A DNA stretch of 64,000 bases from Thermoanaerobacter sp. Its GTDB lineage: Bacteria; Bacillota; Thermoanaerobacteria; Thermoanaerobacterales; Thermoanaerobacteraceae. The stretch lies in contig JADBKJ010000019.1 in NCBI GenBank assembly GCA_014896455.1, positions 1-64,000 on the forward strand. Direction: 5' to 3'. The translations under genes were made by a program, and so were the position numbers. The notes beneath the pieces were generated by a model. The model did not search any database. It was not told where the DNA came from and saw nothing but the letters and a program-made list of their open reading frames with translations. Positions 52,645-62,221 of this stretch are shown here, piece by piece; within the stretch, counting starts at the first letter, position 1; each line of letters opens with the position of its first letter.

Positions 52645-53077
52645 AGAAATACTAAACGAAAATAATATCGTATTAAATGTACCATCAGAATCTAAAATAC
52701 AAGCTATTGAAAGAGTAGGGAATTTACTTTTTAAAAATGGCTATGTTGAAAAAGAATATATAGAAGGTATGAAAAAAAGAGAAGAAGATGTAACAACTTA
52801 TATAGGTAATGGTATTGCTATTCCTCATGGTGTTTCTGAGTATGTAAAATATATAAAAAAATCTGGAATAGTTATAGCGCAATATCCTAAAGGGGTAGAT
52901 TTTGGAAATGGAAATATTGCCTATATTGTCATAGGAATTGCAGGCAGGGGGGATGAACATTTAGAGATATTATCAAAAATAGCTCTTACCTGCCAGTACG
53001 AAGAAAATGTCGAGAAATTGAAAAAGGCAAGGACAAAACAAGAAATAATAGAAATACTTCAAAAAGGTGATGAATAA
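52637..53077 (+). CDS. mtlF: PTS mannitol-specific EIIA component
   Basis: This 146-residue EIIA of the fructose/mannitol family has the active histidine in [19 protein letters not shown] near residue 63. ATG 52637 is chosen because CAGGAGG lies 9 nt upstream. It overlaps the end of mtlR and is followed by mtlD after 1 bp, indicating coupling. Confidence 0.93.
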   Translation: MNKEILNENNIVLNVPSESKIQAIERVGNLLFKNGYVEKEYIEGMKKREEDVTTYIGNGIAIPHGVSEYVKYIKKSGIVIAQYPKGVDFGNGNIAYIVIGIAGRGDEHLEILSKIALTCQYEENVEKLKKARTKQEIIEILQKGDE

Positions 53078-53078
53078 T

Positions 53079-54251
53079 ATGTTAAAAGCGGTTCATTTTG
53101 GAGCAGGGAATATAGGCAGAGGATTTATAGGATATTTGTTGTATAAGTCTGGATATGAAATAACTTTTGTTGATATATCAAAAGAATTAGTAGAAAGCAT
53201 AAATAATTATAAAAGATATAATGTGATTATTTTAAAAGATAATGTGGAAAAGGAAGAAGTAAAAAATGTCAAAGCTATTCATGTCGAAGATGAAGAAAAT
53301 CTATCCAAGGCTATTTTGGATGCAGATATAATTACGACTTCAGTAGGAGCTAATAATCTTAAGAACATAGGGGAAAATTTAAGAAATTATTTAAAGGTAA
53401 GAAAAGCTAACATTGATAAACCTTTGAATATAATGGCCTGCGAAAATGCACTGTTTGCAACAAATATACTAAAAAATAGTATATTGGAAAAAGAGGATAA
53501 AGATTTTATTGAGTACGTAAATCAAAAAATTGGTTTTCCTAATACGGCTGTGGACAGGATAGTACCGAATGTAGATATAAAGAAAGAACTGCCAATAGAT
53601 GTAGCAGTTGAAGATTTTTATGAATGGGATATTGACAAAAAAGCAATTATTGGGGATTTAAATATCAAAGGGGTGGAACTTGTCGCTGACCTTGAACCTT
53701 ATATAGAGAGAAAATTATTTTTATTAAATGGAACCCATGCAACAGCAGCATATTTAGGATATTTAAAAGGGTATAAATATATACATGAAGCGATTGAAGA
53801 TGGTTTTATAAGAAATATAGTCTATAAAATGCAAGAGGAAGCTTCTAGCGCGCTTTCTAAGAAACATAATATAAAAATTGATAATTTAAGAGAATATTCA
53901 AATAAAGTAATAAAAAGGTTCAAAAACTCCTATTTAAAAGACGAAGTTGTAAGAGTGGGAAGAGAGCCTACAAGGAAATTGTCTGGAAATGACCGGTTAA
54001 TGATGCCTGCCAAACTTTGTTATGAAATTGGAATTACGCCTGAATTTCTACTATATGGTATAGCTGCAGGGTTTTTGTTTGATTATAAAGAGGACCCTCA
54101 AGCTTGTAAAATTCAAGATGACATTAAAAATTTCGGCTTAGAAAAAACAATAAGCAAAATTACAGGTTTAGAAGAAAATAGTGATTTATTACATGAAATT
54201 GTAAAGAAGTATAAAGAATTAAAAGAAACTTTTAAAAAAAAGATGATATAG
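53079..54251 (+). CDS. mtlD: Mannitol-1-phosphate 5-dehydrogenase
   Basis: This 390-residue polyol dehydrogenase starts with the nucleotide-binding [17 protein letters not shown] and contains the catalytic-lysine region [20 protein letters not shown] and [21 protein letters not shown] 53079 follows AAAGGTG. It oxidises mannitol-1-phosphate to fructose-6-phosphate with NAD+ in the cytoplasm and closes the mannitol operon. Confidence 0.96.
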   Translation: MLKAVHFGAGNIGRGFIGYLLYKSGYEITFVDISKELVESINNYKRYNVIILKDNVEKEEVKNVKAIHVEDEENLSKAILDADIITTSVGANNLKNIGENLRNYLKVRKANIDKPLNIMACENALFATNILKNSILEKEDKDFIEYVNQKIGFPNTAVDRIVPNVDIKKELPIDVAVEDFYEWDIDKKAIIGDLNIKGVELVADLEPYIERKLFLLNGTHATAAYLGYLKGYKYIHEAIEDGFIRNIVYKMQEEASSALSKKHNIKIDNLREYSNKVIKRFKNSYLKDEVVRVGREPTRKLSGNDRLMMPAKLCYEIGITPEFLLYGIAAGFLFDYKEDPQACKIQDDIKNFGLEKTISKITGLEENSDLLHEIVKKYKELKETFKKKMI

Positions 54252-54275
54252 ATTGGATTCTATATCGTCTTTTTA
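54241..54275 (+). terminator. Terminator after mtlD
   Basis: AGATGATATAGA and TCTATATCGTCT pair with one wobble around a short loop, followed by TTTT. The stem overlaps the mtlD stop. The rest of the gap (to 54557) shows no gene; any promoter of the next unit is not obvious. Confidence 0.85.
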
Positions 54276-54557
54276 AATGAAAACTTATCATAATAAATTT
54301 AAAAATGTTTACAATACTAAGTAAACGTATAAAATAAAGAGCAAATGGAAGTAAAGTTGAAAATAAACATGTAATATTGTCATAAATCGTTATTGAAGGT
54401 CAAAAAAGTGTTTTATATAATTATATTAAGACTTGTCTGACATCTGATGTATGATGTAATTTACACAAAATTAATAATAGTTTAACTTCTATTTAACACT
54501 CCTCTGGTATACTCAAAATGTCTAGAATTTTTCCTGCAATTCTTATGGAGGTGGTTG

Positions 54558-54611
54558 TTGAAAATCTATTTGTTTTCTAAGAACAAAAATCCTAGTAAAA
54601 GGAGGATGTAA
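54558..54611 (+). CDS. 17-residue upstream open reading frame before the nucleotidase gene
   Basis: TTG 54558 has a well placed GGAGG (54547-54551, 6 nt spacing) and opens a 17-codon frame (MKIYLFSKNKNPSKRRM) whose stop TAA (54609-54611) directly touches the ATG of the next gene. It covers that gene's own AAAAGGAGG site. It may be a leader peptide that controls translation of the secreted nucleotidase. Confidence 0.4.
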   Translation: MKIYLFSKNKNPSKRRM

Positions 54612-57600
54612 ATGTTTAGGTCAAGGTCAAGGATACTTGCAATATTTGTTGCGGCAATAATGGTATTTAGTATGTTTTTCTCTGCAATACCGCAGATAGC
54701 CTTTGCTGCAACGTCAAAAACATTTGACTTTATTGAGGTCACCGATTTTCACGGTTATTTACAAAATGACGGTAAATTAAGTGATGGGACAATTTATAAG
54801 CAGCAAATAGCAGGTGTTTTGGCAAAACAAATTAAAGATATAAAAGCTCAAAATCCTGACAGAACTGTAATTTTATCTGGCGGAGATATGTTCCAGGGAA
54901 CGCCGCTTTCCAACGTCTTAAAAGGACAGCCAGTTATTGACATGATGAAAAACATTGGTTTTGATGCAATGACTCTTGGAAATCACGAATATGACTGGGG
55001 TATTGATTCAGTAATTGATTCGCAAAATGCTACATTGAAAAATTCTACAATTCCCGTTCTTGCAGCAAATGTGTATGATAAAAGAACTGGGAAGCCTGTG
55101 AGTTATGTAAAGCCCTATGTAATTATTGAAAGAGATGGAGTAAAAATTGGCATAATTGGCATCGTAGACAATAAAGAATTCCCAAATATAATAATGCCTG
55201 CATATATACAAAATGTTGATTTTAAAGATCCTGTTCCAATTGTAAATGACTTAGCGCAGCAGTTAAGACAACAAGGTGTGCAAATTGTTGTTGTACTGGC
55301 ACATATGGGTGCATCTCAGGATAAGTCAGGCAATGCAACAGGCAATCTTATAGACTTTGCAAAACAAGTTAAAGGTGTAGATGCTATATTTGGTGGACAT
55401 ACACATTCAATTGTCACTACAAGAGTAAATGGAATACCAGTAGGTGTTGCTGGAAATTATGGGAAAGGTTTTATTGATCTAAAGATAACAGTAAATGATG
55501 ACGGTACTATTACAACAGGCGATATGCAGTACATTGATATTACAGGTTTGTATTCTACACAAAATCCTGTAGTGGATCCTGAAGTACAAGCCATTGTTGA
55601 TAAAGCTTCTAAAGATGTAGGACCAATATTTAACGAAGTGATAGGTCAAGCTGCAGTAGATTTGACAAGGACTCAAAGTGCTGAGCCTTATGGGGATTCA
55701 TTGCTTGGTAACTGGGCAGCTGAAGTGACAAAGGATGCAGTTGGAGCAGATTTTGGATTTGCCAATAATGGTGGGCTTAGGATAGATATTCCAAAAGGCG
55801 ATATAACTATTGGAATGATGTATCAATTGATGCCTTTTGACAACACAATAGTTACAATGAAAATGACAGGGGCGCAAGTAAAAACTATCCTTGAACAGGC
55901 TGTTCAAGATGGAGGAAAAGGCATACAGGTTGCGGGACTTTCCTTTAAATATGACCCAAGTAAACCTACCATGAATAGAGTATTTGACATGAAAAAATCC
56001 GACGGAACACCAATAGCAATGGATAAAACTTATCTTGTTGCGACAAACAACTTTATGGGCACTGGCGGAGATGGTTTTAAAGGTTTTACAGACCCTGATG
56101 TTGCAAAAACTTATGTTGACACATATAAGCTTGTAAGAGATGCATTCATAGATGCAGTTAAAGCCCAAAAGACAGTTACTTCAAAAATAGATAATAGAAT
56201 TGCACCGGCTAAAATGAGTGATGCGACAATAGCAGTACTTGCTACGTCAGATATACATGGCAATATATTCCCATGGGACTACAATACTGCAAAACCAGCA
56301 AATCAAGGTCTTGCAAAGGTATCTACTTATGTAAAGCAGGTAAGAGCGCAATATCCATATGTTGTATTAGTAGACAATGGAGATACAATACAAGGAACAC
56401 CACTTTCTTACTATTATGACAAGATGGATACCACTACAGAATATCCATTAGCAAAAGTAATGGGAGCAATGAAATATGACACCTGGACATTGGGCAACCA
56501 TGAATACAATTATGGGCTTGACGTTTTGAATAGGGTTATAAATGATATGAGAAATGAAGGCATACATGTGCTTTCAGCAAATACTTACAAAGATGACGGA
56601 ACAAACTTTGTTGACCCTTACTATATTAAGACTTTTGATACGCCACAAGGACCTGTAAAAGTGGGTATATTAGGCCTTACGACTAAAACTATACCATCAT
56701 GGGAAGATAAAGACCACTATGCAGGATTACACTTCAATGACCTTGTAGAGGAAGCAAATAAGTGGGTGCCAAAGTTAAGAGAAGCAGGAGCAGACATTGT
56801 AGTTGTTGCAATGCACTCCGGTGAAGAATCACCGACAGATGTAATACCTGAAAATCAAGTTAAAGCCGTTGCAACTCAAGTAAATGGCATTGATGCAATA
56901 GTTGCAGGACATACACATGCTATTATATCACAGCACACATATAAGAACCCGGCAGGCGAAACAGTGATAGTGACAGAACCTGGTAGATGGGGACAATATG
57001 TATCACAGATAAACTTTAATATAAGCAAAAAAGCTGATGGAAAATGGGTAATAGATAGCAAATGGAGTGCAACTATAAAAATGGATGATTCTGTACAAGC
57101 AGACCCCGATATTTTAAACCTTGCACAACCATATCAAGATGCAACACTTAAATATATAGGAACAAAAATCGGTGTTGCAACAGGTGACTTCTTAGGTACT
57201 GAACAGACAGTAAAAGAGACAGCTATAATGGACCTTATCAATAAAGTTCAAAAATATTATGCAAAAACTGATCTGTCAATTGCTGCACCACTTAGTAGCT
57301 CAGCGAAGATATTGAAAGGCGATATAACAATTCAAGACATCATGGGTGTATATGTATATGAAAACTATTTGTATGGAATAAAGATGACTGGGAAACAGTT
57401 AAAAGACTGGTTGGAATGGTCAGCAAGGTATTACAAACAAGTCTCCGCGCCAAATGACCCTATAACAAAAGATCCTACTTTGAATATACCTGATTACAAT
57501 CTTGACCAATTGTACGGTGCAAGCTATGTAATAGATTTAACACAACCAGCAGGACATAGAATTAAGAATCTCAAAGTCAATGGCAAACTTGTAAAAGATG

Positions 57601-58280
57601 ACGATGTATTCACAGTAGCAATAAACAACTATAGATTCAATGGTGGCGGTGGATTCATGCAAGCTGCTGGAATAACAAATCCAGAAATTGTATTTGATTC
57701 TGCAAAAGCTTATGGCGATGACGGACAGGTAAGGAATTTGATGATCAGATATATTCAAGAGCATGGTACAATTACGCCCACTGTTGAAAATTACTGGTAT
57801 GTATCAACAACTCCTGTGGCAGAAGAAACACCATCACCAGTAACACAGCCAACACCTGCTCCAACTCCGCAACCACAACCTGTATACAACTATGGCATTG
57901 TAACTGCATCGGCGCTTAATGTGAGGGCGGGTACAAGTACTTCAAGCAAAATTATAGGAGTGCTTCCTGCAGGTAAAGTTGTTACACTGCTTGAAGAAGT
58001 AAATGGCTGGTATAAGATTGACTACAATGGCAAAACAGGATATATCTACGGCAAATACGTTGCTGCAACGCCCAATCCGTCAAATGTAACTGTTTTGAAA
58101 GCTGTAAAAGTCACTGCTAAGAGCGGGTTAAATGTAAGAGTGGAGAATTCTATAAATGCAAAGAAGATAGGAGCAGTACCATATGGTACAGAACTAAAAG
58201 TAGTTGGAGAATATAATGGATGGTATCAGATACAGTATAATGGCGGATTTGGATATGTATACGCAAAATATACAAAATAG
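54612..58280 (+). CDS. Secreted tandem 5'-nucleotidase / cyclic nucleotide phosphodiesterase with SH3b repeats
   Basis: This 1222-residue protein has a signal peptide (cleavage near AFAAT, about residue 33), then two complete nucleotidase modules. Each has a metallophosphatase domain (VTDFHGYLQN, GGDMFQGTPLSN and LGNHEYDWG in the first; ATSDIHGNIFPW, DNGDTIQGTPLSYY and LGNHEYNYG in the second) and a substrate-binding domain (GDSLLGNWAAEV in the first). A Pro/Thr linker leads to two SH3b repeats (SALNVRAGTSTSSKIIGVLP; GLNVRVENSINAKKIG) that would bind the cell wall. It should release phosphate and nucleosides from outside nucleotides. AAAAGGAGG precedes ATG 54612. Confidence 0.92.
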   Translation: MFRSRSRILAIFVAAIMVFSMFFSAIPQIAFAATSKTFDFIEVTDFHGYLQNDGKLSDGTIYKQQIAGVLAKQIKDIKAQNPDRTVILSGGDMFQGTPLSNVLKGQPVIDMMKNIGFDAMTLGNHEYDWGIDSVIDSQNATLKNSTIPVLAANVYDKRTGKPVSYVKPYVIIERDGVKIGIIGIVDNKEFPNIIMPAYIQNVDFKDPVPIVNDLAQQLRQQGVQIVVVLAHMGASQDKSGNATGNLIDFAKQVKGVDAIFGGHTHSIVTTRVNGIPVGVAGNYGKGFIDLKITVNDDGTITTGDMQYIDITGLYSTQNPVVDPEVQAIVDKASKDVGPIFNEVIGQAAVDLTRTQSAEPYGDSLLGNWAAEVTKDAVGADFGFANNGGLRIDIPKGDITIGMMYQLMPFDNTIVTMKMTGAQVKTILEQAVQDGGKGIQVAGLSFKYDPSKPTMNRVFDMKKSDGTPIAMDKTYLVATNNFMGTGGDGFKGFTDPDVAKTYVDTYKLVRDAFIDAVKAQKTVTSKIDNRIAPAKMSDATIAVLATSDIHGNIFPWDYNTAKPANQGLAKVSTYVKQVRAQYPYVVLVDNGDTIQGTPLSYYYDKMDTTTEYPLAKVMGAMKYDTWTLGNHEYNYGLDVLNRVINDMRNEGIHVLSANTYKDDGTNFVDPYYIKTFDTPQGPVKVGILGLTTKTIPSWEDKDHYAGLHFNDLVEEANKWVPKLREAGADIVVVAMHSGEESPTDVIPENQVKAVATQVNGIDAIVAGHTHAIISQHTYKNPAGETVIVTEPGRWGQYVSQINFNISKKADGKWVIDSKWSATIKMDDSVQADPDILNLAQPYQDATLKYIGTKIGVATGDFLGTEQTVKETAIMDLINKVQKYYAKTDLSIAAPLSSSAKILKGDITIQDIMGVYVYENYLYGIKMTGKQLKDWLEWSARYYKQVSAPNDPITKDPTLNIPDYNLDQLYGASYVIDLTQPAGHRIKNLKVNGKLVKDDDVFTVAINNYRFNGGGGFMQAAGITNPEIVFDSAKAYGDDGQVRNLMIRYIQEHGTITPTVENYWYVSTTPVAEETPSPVTQPTPAPTPQPQPVYNYGIVTASALNVRAGTSTSSKIIGVLPAGKVVTLLEEVNGWYKIDYNGKTGYIYGKYVAATPNPSNVTVLKAVKVTAKSGLNVRVENSINAKKIGAVPYGTELKVVGEYNGWYQIQYNGGFGYVYAKYTK

Positions 58281-58295
58281 GAGCTAAAGAAGAGA

Positions 58296-58318
58296 AAAGC
58301 TGCGGGAAACCGCAGCTT
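58296..58318 (+). terminator. Terminator hairpin of the nucleotidase gene (left copy)
   Basis: AGCTGCGG and CCGCAGCT pair around GAAA. These 23 bp recur exactly at 58695-58717 on the other side of the dispersed repeat. The T-run is now beyond the right copy. Confidence 0.85.
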
Positions 58319-58694
58319 CAGTTTGTTGACAAAGTTAAAAAATATTCAAAGGAGATATTTTGCATCGTCGCTCCGATGTTCCAAAGCGACAAAACTAAAG
58401 CTCGACCTTCGGGCTCCGGCAGGGTACCGGGCACAATCGGCCTCCTTGCCTCAGGTGCCCGCCTTCGCCATCCATGGCTTCGGCCCTGCCTCCACCCTCA
58501 GTCTCGCTAAGTTTTGTTACCGCTTTGTAACAAGTCGCACCGATTGCAAAATATCTCCTTTGCGAAAGTTTGTCTACAGTCTGAGAGGCTTCGGCCCTGC
58601 CTCCACCCTCAGTCTCGCTAAGTTTTGTTACCGCTTTGTCACAAGTCGCACCGATTGCAAAATATCTCCTTTACGAAAGTTTGTCTACAGTCTG
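58319..58694 (+). repeat. Terminator-associated dispersed repeat, copy 3 (with internal tandem duplication)
   Basis: Ends and body match the repeat at 22387-22649 closely. The last 108 bp of the element (58476-58583, from GGCTTCGGCCCTGCCTCCAC to CTACAGTCTG) occur again at 58587-58694, giving 376 bp in total. Open frames across it are a by-product of its sequence, not genes. Exact 23-bp copies of the terminator hairpin flank it. Confidence 0.87.
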
Positions 58695-58724
58695 AAAGCT
58701 GCGGGAAACCGCAGCTTTTCTCTT
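58695..58724 (+). terminator. Terminator hairpin (right copy) with T-run
   Basis: Exact second copy of the 58296-58318 hairpin, followed by TTCTCTTTT. Together with AGAGAAAAG before the left copy it would rebuild the original, longer stem. Confidence 0.85.
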
Positions 58725-58822
58725 TTGCAAAAACTGTTGGAGAGAAGAAAATATGTGATAAAATATATATATAGGTAAGTGGATTATATATAGGAGATTT
58801 ACAGCGAAAGGATGAAATAAGT

Positions 58823-59797
58823 TTGAAAATAGGCGATGTAGTTTTAAAAAATAACGTATTTTTATCTCCTATGGCAGGGGTTACAGATAAGCCTTTTAGA
58901 GTGATTTGCCAAGAAATGGGTTGTGGCCTTGCATACACAGAAATGGTTAGTGCCAAAGGCCTTTATTATGGCAGTGAAAATACAAAAGTGTTGACAGATA
59001 TTGATGAGGAAGAGAAGGTGGCTCTTCAAATATTTGGTTCTGATCCAGATATTATGGGGGAGATAGCAAGAAGGTTAAATGATAGCAAAGCTTTAATTCT
59101 CGATATAAACATGGGATGTCCTACCCCCAAAATAGTTAAAAATGGTGATGGAGCGGCACTTATGCTAAAACCAGAATTGTCAGAAAAAGTAATGGAATCT
59201 GTCGTAAAGGCTTCAAATAAACCTGTGACAGTTAAAATAAGAAAAGGGTGGGATGATAATCACGTAAATGCTGTGGAAATAGCACAAATTGCTGAAAAGG
59301 TTGGCGTTAAAGCAGTAGCAGTACATGGAAGGACGAGAGAACAATTTTATTCTGGAAAAGCTGACTGGAGTATAATAAAAAAAGTCAAAGAAAGTGTAAA
59401 AATACCTGTTATAGGTAATGGCGATATATTTACACCAGAAGATGCAAAAAGAATGTTTGAAGAGACAGGGTGCGATGCAATTTTAATAGGACGAGGGGCG
59501 CAGGGTAATCCCTGGATATTTAAAAGAACTGTACATTTTTTAAATACCGGAGAATTACTTCCCGAGCCGACAATACAAGAAAAAATAGAAGTGATTATCA
59601 GGCATTTGGAAATGATGATAGAATACAAAGGTGAACGTACAGGTATTCTTGAAATGAGAAAACATATTGCTTGGTATTTAAAGGGATTATATGGCAGCGC
59701 CAAACTCAGGGAAGCAGTATTTAAAATGGAAAAATATGAGCAAATAAAAGAGTTTTTATTAAATATAAAATGTAAAAGAGATGCTATTATAAATTGA
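58823..59797 (+). CDS. dusB: tRNA-dihydrouridine synthase
   Basis: This 324-residue FMN-dependent TIM barrel has LSPMAGVTDKPFRVICQEMG at the start, INMGCPTPKIVKNGDGAALM with the catalytic Cys, VKIRKGWDD, AVHGRTREQFYSGKADW and GNGDIFTPEDAKRMFEETG. TTG 58823 follows AAAGG. The length and motifs fit the DusB group of bacterial enzymes, which reduce uridine in the tRNA D-loop. It appears to start a new unit after the repeat. Confidence 0.92.
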   Translation: MKIGDVVLKNNVFLSPMAGVTDKPFRVICQEMGCGLAYTEMVSAKGLYYGSENTKVLTDIDEEEKVALQIFGSDPDIMGEIARRLNDSKALILDINMGCPTPKIVKNGDGAALMLKPELSEKVMESVVKASNKPVTVKIRKGWDDNHVNAVEIAQIAEKVGVKAVAVHGRTREQFYSGKADWSIIKKVKESVKIPVIGNGDIFTPEDAKRMFEETGCDAILIGRGAQGNPWIFKRTVHFLNTGELLPEPTIQEKIEVIIRHLEMMIEYKGERTGILEMRKHIAWYLKGLYGSAKLREAVFKMEKYEQIKEFLLNIKCKRDAIIN

Positions 59798-59828
59798 GGA
59801 GTATTTTATTTACATTGAGGTGGTAACG

Positions 59829-60590
59829 TTGTCAATTGAATATATTATAGCACTTTGCGGTATAGGATTTGCAGCTGCTTTTATTGATTCTATAGCGGGT
59901 GGAGGCGGTATAATAAGCCTTCCAGGGCTTTTAGTACTTGGAGTACCTCCGGCTTTTGCGCTTGGAACTAACAAATTTGCTGCTTCTTGTGCTTCTTTTA
60001 CTAGTTCTTTAACTTTTATAAAGTATAGAGTGTATGATGGAGATTTGTTAAAATACTTAGTATTTGGGACTTTATTAGGTGCAATTCTTGGAGTCAAAAC
60101 TGTACTTTTGTTAGATAGCTCGCAATTAAGGATAATTATAATTATTCTAATGATGTTTGTTGCAATATATACCTTGTTTGTTAAAAATATAGGCAATGAA
60201 AACAAATTTGAAGGCGTTAATAAAAAGACTATTGCAATAGGCTTTATAGTTTCTATAGTTCTTGGCTTTTATGATGGCTTTTTTGGGCCGGGAACAGGTT
60301 CATTTTACATTTTTTTATTCTTAACACTTTTGAATTATGATTTTAAAATAAGTGCAGGAAATGGGAAAATACTGAATTTTGTAAGCAATATAACTTCGCT
60401 AATTATGTTTGCGTTACATGGTAAGATATTGTATTCTATTGCAATTCCCATGGCGTTAGCAATGATACTGGGGGCAAGATTGGGAACGAAGCTGGCTATA
60501 AAAAATGGAGCTCGGCTTATAAGACCTATATTGATTTCTGTCACTTTGTTATATGCAGTGAAAATGATTTTTGATATAACAAATCATTAA
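59829..60590 (+). CDS. TSUP-family (TauE/SafE) membrane permease
   Basis: This 253-residue protein has about seven or eight hydrophobic segments and the TSUP repeats DSIAGGGGIISLPGLLVLGV near the start and LGFYDGFFGPGTGSFYIFLF in the second half. TTG 59829 is chosen with GAGGTGG 5 nt upstream; a GTG at 59820 overlaps that site. TSUP proteins move sulfite, sulfonates or other organic anions; the substrate is unknown. It follows dusB by about 30 bp. Confidence 0.82.
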   Translation: MSIEYIIALCGIGFAAAFIDSIAGGGGIISLPGLLVLGVPPAFALGTNKFAASCASFTSSLTFIKYRVYDGDLLKYLVFGTLLGAILGVKTVLLLDSSQLRIIIIILMMFVAIYTLFVKNIGNENKFEGVNKKTIAIGFIVSIVLGFYDGFFGPGTGSFYIFLFLTLLNYDFKISAGNGKILNFVSNITSLIMFALHGKILYSIAIPMALAMILGARLGTKLAIKNGARLIRPILISVTLLYAVKMIFDITNH

Positions 60591-60652
60591 AGTAAGACAT
60601 GCACAAATAAAAGGAATTAACCACATATAAGTATCATGGAGATGATGCATAT

Positions 60653-61399
60653 ATGTGGGAGGAAAATAGGACAAAAAAATATAAAGGGATTGACATTATA
60701 GAATTCTATCAAAAAGAGGCAATTAAAAAGAAAAACACAATACCCAAAAAAACTTTTTATAATAGATTTTTGAAAATTGGAGACCACATAATGATATCAA
60801 AGACTTATGAAGAAAAGTTGAAGGCAAAAAAATATAAAATCAGCCTATATGAGCTTTTAAAAGACGTAGATTATGAAGAAGTATTTGGAATAAACATCTC
60901 TACCAAAAGGAAAAAAGAGAGCTATCATAACAATCTCTCTTTTGAGAATTTTACTATAGGCGATATTGTTTTGTCTACAAGTCCTGGTTTTCACATACAA
61001 GGTGCTATTAGACATGCTGCTATATTCGATAGCAGAAGATATCATGGGAGCGTTGATGATGAATGCTTACTCACTGCAGAACCAAATAAGGGAGTAATAT
61101 ACGAGTCTATTCGATTTTATCATGAAAACTTTGGAGAAGCATGGGGACTTTATGTGTCCAATACCACTTTACAACAAAGAATTGCAGTTGTCGATGAACT
61201 TGCAAAACATATAGGAGAGAGATATTATTGGAGTGCCCATAAAAACGATTCGAAGGCATGGTATTGTTCGTTGATTCCTTGGAGAGGATATTATAAAATT
61301 ACAGGTATTGATATTGACTATAATGACGGATACTGGGTTTTACCTATTGACATTTTTATGAGTGAATATACTGAAGTTTTTGAGTATTCAAGGGGATAG
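60653..61399 (+). CDS. Permuted NlpC/P60-like (YiiX-type) hydrolase
   Basis: This 248-residue protein has no signal peptide. The order of motifs is that of a circularly permuted papain-like amidase: first FTIGDIVLSTSPGFHIQGAI with His in RHAAIFD, then DELAKHIGERYYWSAHKNDS and the probable catalytic Cys in AWYCSLIPWRGYY near residue 205. Such proteins cut amide bonds in peptidoglycan or act on lipid-linked amides. The N-terminal 90 residues are basic and of unknown role. The target is not clear. Confidence 0.65.
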   Translation: MWEENRTKKYKGIDIIEFYQKEAIKKKNTIPKKTFYNRFLKIGDHIMISKTYEEKLKAKKYKISLYELLKDVDYEEVFGINISTKRKKESYHNNLSFENFTIGDIVLSTSPGFHIQGAIRHAAIFDSRRYHGSVDDECLLTAEPNKGVIYESIRFYHENFGEAWGLYVSNTTLQQRIAVVDELAKHIGERYYWSAHKNDSKAWYCSLIPWRGYYKITGIDIDYNDGYWVLPIDIFMSEYTEVFEYSRG

Positions 61400-61412
61400 T
61401 TGTACTATCCCC
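61392..61412. terminator. Hairpin between the hydrolase gene and the converging zinc operon
   Basis: GGGGATAGT and ACTATCCCC form a 9-bp stem that includes the stop codon at 61397-61399, followed by a T-rich run on the plus strand. Confidence 0.8.
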
Positions 61413-61426
61413 TCTTCTTCTTTTAT

Positions 61427-62221
61427 TTACCTCTTCTTTAATGAAACGAGTCCCATTATTAAAAGCGAGACGAGAACTATACTTCCACCGGGGGATAAGT
61501 TTAAGTAAAAGGATAGAAATATTCCTGAAAAAACTGATACAAAGGAAAAGAGTATTGCATAAAATATTGTCTGTTTAAAGCTTTTGGCGATTCTTAAACT
61601 TGCGGCAGCCGGTATTACCATTAGGGCTGAGACTAAAAGCGCACCTACAATTCTCATGGCGAGGGCAACAGTTAAAGCTACTAGTATTGTAAAGAAGAAA
61701 TTGATATAGCTTACAGGTATCCCTGAAATTTTTGCGGCTTCTTCATCAAAAGTGATGTACAATAACTCTTTGTACAGAAGAATAATAGATACTACTACAA
61801 CAATGCCTAAGGTTAAAATTAATATGACGTCAGTGTTTGTTACAGACACAATACTTCCAAACAGATAATTCATTATGTTGGCTGCGCCGCCACGAGATAA
61901 GCTCAAAAGAATTATGGCAATTGCCATTCCTGCAGACATTACTATGGCTATTGATATTTCTGAATACCTGAAATATGTCTTCCTCAGTCTTTCTATTCCA
62001 AAAGAAGCTAGAAGTACTACAATTATGGAACTTAATGTAGGATTTATTCCAAGTAAAATACCTGCTGCCACTCCTGCTAAAGCAACGTGAGACAGGGTGT
62101 CTCCTATTTGTGAAAGCCGTCTTAGAACAAGAAAGCTACCTGTTAAAGGTGCAATTATTGAAATAATGCTTCCGGCTATAAATGCTCTTCTCATAAATTC
62201 ATAGGAAAAAATATCAATCAT
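61427..62221 (-). CDS. znuB: Zinc ABC transporter permease (ZnuB-type)
   Basis: This 264-residue membrane protein of the ZnuB/TroC family has about eight hydrophobic segments and GSFLVLRRLSQIGDTLSHVA, ISGIPVSYINFFFTILVALT and MRIVGALLVSALMVIPAAAS. ATG 62221 follows GGGAGTG; an ATG at 62236 lies before it. It overlaps the ATPase gene by 8 bp. It forms the channel for metal taken up by the binding protein at 62985. Confidence 0.9.
   Translation of the reverse strand: MIDIFSYEFMRRAFIAGSIISIIAPLTGSFLVLRRLSQIGDTLSHVALAGVAAGILLGINPTLSSIIVVLLASFGIERLRKTYFRYSEISIAIVMSAGMAIAIILLSLSRGGAANIMNYLFGSIVSVTNTDVILILTLGIVVVVSIILLYKELLYITFDEEAAKISGIPVSYINFFFTILVALTVALAMRIVGALLVSALMVIPAAASLRIAKSFKQTIFYAILFSFVSVFSGIFLSFYLNLSPGGSIVLVSLLIMGLVSLKKR

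Noticed and set aside
58323-58778. Open frame of 151 codons across copy 3
   Set aside because: It is created by the repeat and its tandem duplication; no protein motif and no ribosome site.
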